Assembly: GCF_037975245.1 (NCBI RefSeq)
Contig: NC_092574.1
Location: 26,334,713 to 26,398,712, forward strand
DNA length: 64,000 nt
Direction: 5' to 3'
Origin: Apostichopus japonicus
Taxonomy: Eukaryota; Echinodermata; Holothuroidea; Aspidochirotida; Stichopodidae
A program made the position numbers and the translations under genes. The notes beneath the pieces were generated by a model. It was given only the letters and a program-made list of their open reading frames with translations, was not told where the DNA came from and ran no database searches. This document shows, one piece after another, positions 61,501-64,000 of the stretch; position 1 is the stretch's first letter, and each line of letters opens with the position of its first letter.

Positions 61501-62958
61501 ATGATCCGGTTAGCCATTCGGATTATCAACTGTGTGACTAATTGATCTGTTAGTGCCTTTAGACAGTGCTATGCATACTGTATATGGCAACTTGCTACAC
61601 CGCATGCAAATGTGTGTAGTAATTTTTTGTACAAATAACCATAGCATTTTGAATATTTTATGGTAAATTAAACCACTACACAATATGTAAACACTGAAAT
61701 GTCTGCATTTTCTAAAATAGTTAATATGTAAACATTTCAAGTAAACAGTATTCCACCAAAATCAAGAAAATACTATCACAACCTGGTATCCAATGACCTT
61801 GAATTTTAACCAGACAGAAATTCTTTGAAATGTTTGTGACTATAAACACATCATTCTTCGTCTATATTCACATTTCTATTACTACCTTGGGTACCATTAA
61901 TCTGATGCTTGGTATACAAACTTTATATTCCACCCGTTAAAACCTCAAGGTGTTTTTCCTTTATGTACTACTGCAGGGGTTTTTAATTAGACAATAGATT
62001 TCAGTACAACAGTTACCAAACAAACAACCTTAAAAAACATGGACAAACTGTTCAATACTATTACCATTATATTTGGTATTAAGACACTCTTACCTGCATT
62101 AATTTGAATAGTTTTTCTTTCACCAATCCCAGATGGTTCTCCATTGAATTCGATACATCGATGAGTATGTAGACTTGATCTTCGATAATGGTACCAAAGA
62201 GTTCTCTACTTCCTTGTTGTAACCAATCAACTCTGCATAATGGAAAACAAATACAATTATATGAATTAGGTAAATGTCAGGGAAGGAAACTTTAAAGGGT
62301 GCGAAGACTCACACACAAAGAAACGTCTCATGCCGGTAATCTGACCTAGTTTCACATGAGGTGTAACAGAAGTGCTAGACACCACCATCGATCCCAGCAA
62401 TACACACACAGCTTGCTACCGTCCGTAATTACTCACTAGTGTACAGTCAATACATACAGCTTCGGTCAATACCCACAACACAGTGTATAAAGCAGAGATG
62501 AACATCTCAGGTATGGATAAAATATAACAAGGTATCACGTTTCATTACTGTCTGCATTTTGTAGCGACAAGAAGAAAACTTCACTTGCAAGCAACGGAAA
62601 GTAAACTTTTTCAGAGCGCGGCACCGGGTTTGGGGATCTTCCAATGCCTTTAATTTGCCCTTTGTAATGGCTGATATATATAGGAATAAAGAACAATAAC
62701 TTATTGTTCTTGCACAAATGTGTTTGTCTTCACTGGACTTTTATAAGACAAGCATATCCCAATATGAAGTACTAGTAAGTTTCAATAAATGATTGTTTCT
62801 AACCTTCTTTGAAAGTCTTGGAGGGAAACGATCATCTTTCTCTCATACTGTCGATGGATATCAGCTGTAACGTGTACATGTTTTATGGAACCATCTCTCC
62901 ACTGAAAATGGCAGAATTTATCACAATATTTGGCACCGACCAGTTTATTCATAGTATC
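22341..62958 (-). CDS. VWA3B: VWA3B-like protein, 3' 23 exons (5' partial)
   Basis: Twenty-three exons join in one frame with GT-AG introns into 1,445 residues ending at TAA (22,341-22,343). Exon lengths sum to 4,338 nt, an exact multiple of three. Order in visible residues: pre-VWA segment 1-65; VWA domain about 70-240 with MIDAS D77-x-S79-x-S81 (IDVSNSM), GSTNT at 145-149 and SDGRPD at 169-174; basic Ser/Arg linker 287-370; VWA3-family [19 protein letters not shown] block at about 440; acidic Ser-rich linker about 590-700; Tudor-like pair about 716-871; coiled coil 923-1084; Glu-rich 1085-1140; Tudor-like pairs 1141-1266 and 1268-1365; Ser/Lys-rich tail. The match to VWA3B is by recalled family sequence. 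VWA3 proteins are intracellular, without signal peptides, of unclear biochemistry, and linked to ciliated tissues; human VWA3B has been tied to a recessive ataxia. The upstream part (other VWA-related repeats in the family) and promoter lie outside the window. The visible C-terminus is longer than I recall for the human protein. An alternative is that exons 15-23 belong to a second gene, but the continuous phase argues against it. Confidence 0.92.
22636..22772. repeat. Two-copy 66-bp tandem duplication
   Basis: GATAATGTACAGTCTAAGTG, GACCACACAGTATCAGCAAT and ACTGGTGGCA occur twice in direct order, in the last intron of the VWA3B-like gene. Confidence 0.85.
23314..23548 (-). CDS. VWA3B: VWA3B-like exon: Tudor-like barrels 5 and 6
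   Basis: It encodes [20 protein letters not shown], then [10 protein letters not shown] and [20 protein letters not shown]. These are two consecutive barrel cores. Acceptor TTTGATAG, donor CAAG|GTGAGC (phase 2). An 8.6-kb intron separates it from the previous exon. Confidence 0.92.
23600..24375. repeat. ~150-165 bp tandem repeat, 5 copies
   Basis: Each unit has a C-rich block (CCCTCTACCCCACCCTCAAC), then CATATCAGCTAT, GCTGAAAACAAAAC and CTGACTTTGACAGTTTCAAA. Copies start near 23,610, 23,760, 23,918, 24,065 and 24,232. It begins only ~50 bp upstream of an exon acceptor in gene orientation. Confidence 0.9.
24376..27757. other. Intron, no supported feature beyond short C-rich tract
   Basis: Part of the 8.6-kb intron. 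It contains a CCCTGCCCCGCC-type tract at about 26,695-26,765 and AT-rich unique-looking DNA. I see no coding exon with family similarity. Confidence 0.55.
27766..28558. mobile_element. Non-autonomous hAT-type DNA transposon, 793 bp
   Basis: Terminal inverted repeats CAAGGGCGGCGGAA at the left and its complement TTCCGCCGCCCTTG at the right are flanked by a perfect 8-bp target-site duplication TGTATATA (27,758-27,765 and 28,559-28,566). Poly-G and poly-C tracts sit just inside the ends. No transposase frame is present. 8-bp TSDs and CA-starting TIRs are typical of the hAT superfamily. It sits in an intron of the VWA3B-like gene. Confidence 0.93.
28169..28349. repeat. Internal inverted repeat inside the 793-bp hAT element
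   Basis: TGTAACGACTTTCCC at the left and GGGCAAGTCGTTACA at the right form imperfect 15-bp arms ~180 bp apart. Between them lies the CpG-dense near-palindrome GCGCGCGTAGCGCGCG. It is either a nested MITE or a structural part of the host element. Confidence 0.6.
28684..28885. repeat. ~40-bp minisatellite, 5 copies
   Basis: AATTGTTAATGTAAATCCAT followed by TGTTCTATRAATCAGACCT recurs five times with point changes. Confidence 0.88.
28886..30829. other. Intron, no gene seen
   Basis: AT-rich intronic DNA. A G-rich stretch at 30,640-30,705 repeats GCTGGGGTGAGGGAGGGT twice. An open frame of 119 codons on the minus strand at 29,853-30,212 has no recognisable motif and no splice-phase support. Confidence 0.5.
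30853..30981 (+). pseudogene. Ty3/Gypsy integrase fragment
   Basis: The plus strand encodes [20 protein letters not shown] then a short [14 protein letters not shown] stretch. This is the signature around the catalytic glutamate of Ty3/Gypsy integrase cores, ending at the conserved KKRRW. Upstream is a G run and downstream the frame is lost, so only about 40 residues remain. It is opposite in strand to the host gene and lies in the same large intron. It is a dead relic. Confidence 0.85.
31051..32125. other. Intron with (GTAT/GTGT)n microsatellite
   Basis: A GTGTATGTGT-type tract at about 31,520-31,580 is the only recognisable feature. Confidence 0.5.
32126..32384 (-). CDS. VWA3B: VWA3B-like exon: Tudor-like barrel 4 and start of barrel 5
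   Basis: It starts in phase 0 with [10 protein letters not shown] (compare TGDYVLVRG of barrel 2), continues with [20 protein letters not shown], and ends with [18 protein letters not shown]. The exit is again phase 1 after the barrel signature, at TTGG|GTAAGT. Confidence 0.92.
32385..35196. other. Introns around exon 33,450-33,571, no other gene seen
   Basis: Contains a C-rich tract at about 33,150-33,190 and otherwise AT-rich unique-looking sequence. Confidence 0.5.
33450..33571 (-). CDS. VWA3B: VWA3B-like exon: rest of Tudor-like barrel 3
   Basis: It encodes [18 protein letters not shown] and [11 protein letters not shown], the following strands of the barrel. Donor CAG|GTGAGT, phase 0, so the next barrel starts at an exon boundary. 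Confidence 0.86.
35197..35421 (-). CDS. VWA3B: VWA3B-like exon: Glu-rich stretch and start of Tudor-like barrel 3
   Basis: A 45-residue Glu/Lys-rich stretch leads to [19 protein letters not shown], which copies the barrel-1 signature (DDGLYYP). It ends in phase 1 at the same place, AGAG|GTAAAA. Confidence 0.88.
35868..35938. repeat. Two-copy ~36-bp duplication
   Basis: AGCCCCTAAKGGAGYTAAGT and ACCACCACAAGG occur twice in direct order. Confidence 0.75.
37262..37912. repeat. ~65-bp minisatellite, ~10 copies
   Basis: Units combine AATAGCATTGCTCTTTTCTC, TAGCTGCCATAC or TAGTTTACATAC, and GCTATGAATAAGTTTGGTTA. Longer and shorter variants alternate, giving apparent hydrophobic open frames that are repeat artefacts. 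Confidence 0.92.
38620..38762 (-). CDS. VWA3B: VWA3B-like exon: coiled coil end
   Basis: It encodes [20 protein letters not shown] and then [18 protein letters not shown], ending SGIQTE. The motif resembles the coiled-coil exit of many scaffold proteins. Acceptor TTTTTTAG, donor GAAG|GTAAAT (phase 1). Confidence 0.86.
38763..40398. other. Intron, no gene called
   Basis: One 95-codon open frame on the plus strand at 38,993-39,280 shows no family similarity I recognise. The rest is AT-rich. Confidence 0.45.
40407..42021. mobile_element. hAT-type element, 1,615 bp, interrupted by a nested hAT element
   Basis: Ends CAGGGACGTCGCTAG and CTTAGCTACGTCCCTG form the TIRs. The flanking 8-bp duplication GTCGCTAA is perfect (40,399-40,406 and 42,022-42,029). 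Without the nested insertion it is about 753 bp. Subterminal copies of GACTGTCGGAATTT-type motifs, including a 25-bp near-perfect palindrome at about 40,492-40,516, are typical transposase-binding repeats of hAT ends. No transposase is encoded. Confidence 0.94.
40863..41716. mobile_element. Nested hAT-type element, 854 bp
   Basis: It starts CAGGGACGTAGCCAGGGGG and ends CCTGGCTACGACGTTG, with a perfect 8-bp target-site duplication GGATATAC on both sides (40,855-40,862 and 41,717-41,724). It lies wholly inside the 1,615-bp element, so it inserted later. No transposase frame. Confidence 0.92.
42690..43060 (+). mobile_element. tRNA-derived SINE
   Basis: A B-box-like GTTTCAAATCC (42,737-42,747) sits ~30 bp after an A-box-like TGGTGGCAGTGCAG. 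It is followed by the body motif TTGGGCAAGGCACTTTATCT and CACCCAGGTGTATAAATGGG, which I recognise as a widespread SINE core in aquatic animals. The 3' end is AT-rich. Exact ends and target duplication were not resolved. Confidence 0.8.
43282..43526 (-). CDS. VWA3B: VWA3B-like exon: coiled coil core
   Basis: It encodes 81 residues of charged heptad repeats ([20 protein letters not shown] and [18 protein letters not shown]), a clear long coiled coil. Acceptor CATCTCAG, donor AGAG|GTACGT (phase 2). Confidence 0.9.
43527..45503. other. Intron with (GTAT)n microsatellite
   Basis: A TATGTATG tract at 44,872-44,937 and a C11-type run near 45,201 are the only distinct features. Confidence 0.5.
45504..45602 (-). 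CDS. VWA3B: VWA3B-like exon: coiled coil start
   Basis: Thirty-three complete codons encode [20 protein letters not shown], with heptad-like hydrophobics opening a coiled coil. The acceptor GATTGCAG and donor ACG|GTAAAC are acceptable. Confidence 0.82.
46219..46369 (-). CDS. VWA3B: VWA3B-like exon: disordered linker
   Basis: Acceptor ATGGACAG and donor GTG|GTAAGT keep the phase. It encodes a Pro/Ser-rich linker ([18 protein letters not shown]) with no recognised fold. Confidence 0.8.
46751..46854 (-). CDS. VWA3B: VWA3B-like exon: end of Tudor-like barrel 2
   Basis: It encodes [20 protein letters not shown]. This lines up with the segment I recall at the end of the vertebrate VWA3B globular region. 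The donor is CCT|GTAAGT (phase 2). Confidence 0.88.
47041..47174. repeat. (CTGA)n tetranucleotide microsatellite
   Basis: About 33 nearly perfect GACT/CTGA units in the intron between the exons at 46,854 and 47,752. Confidence 0.97.
47640..47775. repeat. ~92-bp tandem duplication of an exon 3' end
   Basis: CCTTGTGTTTATTGTAAGTT occurs at 47,659 and again at 47,751. The second copy is the real end of the Tudor-like barrel-2 exon and its splice donor. The flanking ~60 bp are also recognisably repeated. Confidence 0.85.
47752..47886 (-). CDS. VWA3B: VWA3B-like exon: Tudor-like barrel 2
   Basis: Forty-five complete codons begin exactly at the barrel start TGDYVLVRG and continue with WVPGIVQFG and [12 protein letters not shown]. 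The last ~25 nt are duplicated 92 bp downstream in the intron. Confidence 0.94.
48498..48622 (-). CDS. VWA3B: VWA3B-like exon: rest of Tudor-like barrel 1
   Basis: It encodes [20 protein letters not shown] and [11 protein letters not shown], the remaining strands and linker of the first barrel. The corresponding vertebrate region reads similarly (FITPVGGAMPCP-type). Donor AAG|GTTAGT, phase 0. Confidence 0.92.
48782..49016. mobile_element. hAT-type MITE, 235 bp
   Basis: TIRs CAGGCGTGTAGCCAGG and CCTGGCTACGCGCCTG differ at one position. The flanks ACTGGAGA (48,774-48,781) and ACTTGAGA (49,017-49,024) are an 8-bp target-site duplication with one change. Related in its ends to the nested 854-bp element. 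Confidence 0.9.
49395..50300. repeat. 26/20-bp minisatellite, more than 30 copies
   Basis: Units CCTGTACACTATGTAGGCTT plus GCTGGG, mixed with shortened 20-bp units lacking GGGCC. It fills ~900 bp of one intron. Confidence 0.95.
50729..50870 (-). CDS. VWA3B: VWA3B-like exon: start of Tudor-like barrel 1
   Basis: After [16 protein letters not shown] it reaches [19 protein letters not shown], the first strands of a DUF4537-type Tudor-like barrel. It ends in phase 1 just after YYP at CAG|GTATGA, a position repeated in two later modules. Confidence 0.94.
50871..52742. other. Intron, no gene seen
   Basis: AT-rich with T homopolymers and a G12 run near 50,950; no recognisable exon or element. Confidence 0.5.
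52743..53241 (-). CDS. VWA3B: VWA3B-like exon: helical segment and acidic Ser-rich linker
   Basis: The largest exon. Its first part ([20 protein letters not shown]) matches the VWA3B helix. The second part is an acidic, Ser/Asp/Glu-rich disordered linker with many casein-kinase-2-like sites. Frame continuity requires the donor TCT|GTGTAA; the stronger-looking TCTGT|GTAAGG two bases further would put a stop at the start of the next exon. Confidence 0.88.
53242..55251. other. Introns around exon 54,130-54,299, nothing else seen
   Basis: AT-rich sequence without repeats longer than homopolymers or frames with family similarity. Confidence 0.5.
54130..54299 (-). CDS. VWA3B: VWA3B-like exon: VNLINPGA...WNALTPEER block
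   Basis: It encodes [19 protein letters not shown] and [17 protein letters not shown], a predicted helical segment conserved in VWA3B. The donor is ACAG|GTAACT; phase 0 in, phase 2 out. Confidence 0.94.
55252..55408 (-). CDS. VWA3B: VWA3B-like exon: [10 protein letters not shown] block
   Basis: It encodes [38 protein letters not shown]. These are among the best conserved blocks of VWA3B downstream of the VWA domain. The donor is GAG|GTAAGT. Confidence 0.95.
56350..56432 (+). mobile_element. Possible retroposon 3' tail
   Basis: AAGGCACTATATAAGAATAT followed by ATCATTATTATG resembles the 3' ends of LINE/SINE families in marine animals. No reverse transcriptase frame lies upstream, so the element body is absent or too diverged for me to recognise. 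Confidence 0.35.
56605..56662 (-). CDS. VWA3B: VWA3B-like microexon, Lys/Arg-rich
   Basis: A 58-nt exon between CTTTTCAG and AA|GTGAGT encodes [20 protein letters not shown], possibly a nuclear or ciliary targeting basic patch (inference). Phase 1 in and phase 2 out fit both neighbours. Confidence 0.75.
57350..57463 (-). CDS. VWA3B: VWA3B-like exon: TSWLRLNG segment
   Basis: It encodes [20 protein letters not shown] and a QQQQ run. The WLR-x-x-G motif recurs in VWA3 proteins before KKLT-type blocks. The donor ATG|GTACCT is weak, but it is the only one giving continuity with the next exon (phase 1). Confidence 0.78.
57545..58262. repeat. TGTAT/TGTAC/TGCAT pentanucleotide satellite
   Basis: About 720 bp made of ATTGT, ACTGT and CATTG pentamers with higher-order blocks (for example a ~170-bp block repeated near 57,590 and 57,770). 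It produces long false open frames on both strands. Confidence 0.95.
58641..58891 (-). CDS. VWA3B: VWA3B-like exon: basic Ser/Arg/Pro linker
   Basis: The acceptor TTCAACAG and donor ACAT|GTGAGC keep the frame (phase 2 in, phase 1 out). It encodes a low-complexity basic linker ([21 protein letters not shown]) with no recognisable fold. Assignment rests on splice sites and phase. Confidence 0.82.
59690..60090. repeat. 86-bp tandem array carrying copied splice donors
   Basis: CTCACCTAATACCATGATCT begins at 59,727, 59,813, 59,899, 59,985 and 60,071, exactly 86 bp apart. The last position is the true 3' end and donor of a VWA3B-like exon; the other four are copies in the intron just downstream in transcription. 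Confidence 0.95.
60076..60410 (-). CDS. VWA3B: VWA3B-like exon: end of VWA domain
   Basis: It starts after the acceptor ACCCAG with PPKTIL and contains [17 protein letters not shown] and GRYHYY, the last VWA strands. It then gives the [14 protein letters not shown] helix. The donor is TTAG|GTGAGT (phase 2). The last ~40 nt and the donor are repeated downstream in the intron (see the 86-bp array). Confidence 0.95.
60645..60745. repeat. Two-copy ~30-bp direct repeat
   Basis: CTTGGCTAAGTACCTCT and ACTATATAAGCTRA-type sequence occur twice ~70 bp apart, with a T/A-rich tract nearby. Confidence 0.6.
61206..61436 (-). CDS. VWA3B: VWA3B-like exon: VWA domain core
   Basis: The exon has 77 complete codons, acceptor TTCAACAG and donor CAT|GTAAGC. 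It encodes [14 protein letters not shown], then [14 protein letters not shown] (MIDAS threonine loop) and [12 protein letters not shown] (MIDAS aspartate). These are the hallmark strands of the VWA3A/VWA3B family. Confidence 0.96.
62094..62232 (-). CDS. VWA3B: VWA3B-like exon: VWA domain start with MIDAS DxSxS
   Basis: The acceptor TTATGCAG and donor CAG|GTAAGA are strong. It encodes [13 protein letters not shown] followed by [11 protein letters not shown], the first beta strand and metal-binding D-x-S-x-S of a VWA fold. Phase 2 in, phase 0 out. Confidence 0.93.
62804..62958 (-). CDS. VWA3B: VWA3B-like exon (1st visible): pre-VWA segment
   Basis: The acceptor CCACAG precedes GATACTATG and the donor is AAG|GTTAGA; the exon starts in phase 0 and ends in phase 2. 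It encodes [16 protein letters not shown], a segment that precedes the VWA domain in VWA3B. The ATG at its third codon is unlikely to be the true start because the family has several hundred residues upstream and a good splice acceptor is present. Confidence 0.85.
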
Positions 62959-64000
62959 CTGTGGAAATAAAATAGGTTAAGTTCACTATATGTTAATGTT
63001 TAATATACACTAACATAAACAATCCATCAAGTTTGAAAAGTCAATTCTCTGTATGTTTAAAACTTATAAAAACTGCCATAGCTATAATTGTGTAATTTGA
63101 GACTATAATTATTACGCCAACAAAATTGTACTAAATATTAGATTAAAAAATTCCCAAGTGAATTTTAACCAATATTACACTGATTGATAAGGTTATGTAT
63201 CATATATGGAAACCATGCAGAGAGCCAAACAAATTCAAATGTTATATTTAGAATGCCATCTTGAAATTCATGTTTTCACTACTTCTATGAGAATTCTAGT
63301 CAATATAGTATTTACTAATACAAGTGATGCAGGTTTACTGAAATCTTTACTTTACTTTGACTTCGTCTGTATAAATTTACCTTATAAATCACACCTGTCC
63401 AATAACTCTCGGTGAGTGGATCTGAAGTTGTGGCATAGTTAATACAGAATCATATACAAGACACACTGCACTAAGGTCAAAGAATTGTCTTGTATTTCAA
63501 ATTTCAACACAAAATTACTAATTAATACTTTGTGAAATAGATTCAAAAGAGATGGGGATTCAATCTATAAAGTATATAAGCTAGATGTGTTCTTCGGCAG
63601 CAGCAGTTTAGTTGACAAAGAATAAACAACTACTCTGGTTTCCCTACTCCCATCACAGCTTTACAAAGATCAGATACTGTGACATTTTCGTTCCTTTAAA
63701 CATGTTGATATTTTGAAGAGAGTACAACACAAAATGTGAATAAAACATGAGCATGCTTTATCGACAGATAATTTCTCATGTTACATCTGTTTTAATTTCC
63801 TAATTATATTATGGTTGCTGATTTTATCCTTGAAATATGATGCATTCGGAATGTTGGCCTACTTGTCAATGTTTTACTGTATTTTAGAATTTCATCACTA
63901 TGCAACTTGGTTTATTAAAATGTTAACCTTGGTTTTATCAGAATGTTATTTTTCCTCAGTGGATAAATGATTTGTACATTACAAAGAAAAATTGTCGTGA

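Larger units (their letters stand above)
60746..64000. other. Introns between and upstream of visible 5' exons
   Basis: Outside the exons at 61,206, 62,094 and 62,804 the DNA is unremarkable. In 62,959-64,000 I find no further exon, so the next upstream exon of the gene lies beyond the window. Confidence 0.55.

Noticed and set aside
62950-62952. ATG at the start of the first visible exon as the true start codon
   Set aside because: A good acceptor lies just upstream, the frame is open to it, and VWA3B homologues have several hundred residues before this block.

Overview
The window is AT-rich, intron-containing animal DNA, dense in microsatellites, minisatellites and non-autonomous DNA transposons. 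It holds no bacterial-type gene organisation. The only protein-coding gene I can support is on the minus strand: the 3' part of a long gene homologous to vertebrate VWA3B (von Willebrand factor A domain-containing protein 3B). I assembled 23 exons from about 62.96 kb down to the stop codon at 22,341. All junctions are GT-AG and the reading phase is continuous throughout, giving 1,445 visible residues. The 5' end lies beyond position 64,000. The gene family plus the repeat content (hAT-type MITEs, a tRNA-derived SINE, a Ty3/Gypsy relic) suggest a marine invertebrate, perhaps an echinoderm such as a sea cucumber. That assignment is inference.

Layout. 1-22,000: intergenic, no supported protein gene. 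It contains a tRNA-like cloverleaf with a Pol III terminator (3,170-3,242, minus), an inverted repeat around it, five perfect TGACGTCA palindromes, and tandem arrays at about 4.7, 13.9, 15.9-16.8, 17.4-18.1 and 21.3-21.9 kb. 22,034-62,958: the VWA3B-like gene, read right to left. Its exons encode in order a pre-VWA segment, a VWA domain with an intact MIDAS (D-x-S-x-S), a basic Ser/Arg linker, conserved VWA3-family segments, an acidic Ser-rich linker, a DUF4537-type pair of Tudor-like barrels, a coiled coil, a Glu-rich stretch, then two further Tudor-like pairs and a Ser-rich tail. 62,959-64,000: intron sequence upstream of the first visible exon.

The introns carry four hAT-type insertions, each with 8-bp target-site duplications: one of 793 bp, one of 1,615 bp with an 854-bp element nested inside it, and a 235-bp MITE. 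They also carry a SINE, a Gypsy integrase fragment and many minisatellites.

The most interesting points are these. (1) The three Tudor-like pairs in the C-terminal half are each interrupted by a phase-1 intron at the same position of the first barrel, which points to exon-level duplication of a two-barrel module. (2) Two exons have had their 3' end and splice donor copied in tandem into the following intron, one as a regular 86-bp array of five donors. (3) There is a clean hAT-into-hAT nesting. (4) There is a tandem array of GATCTG...CAGATC hairpins.
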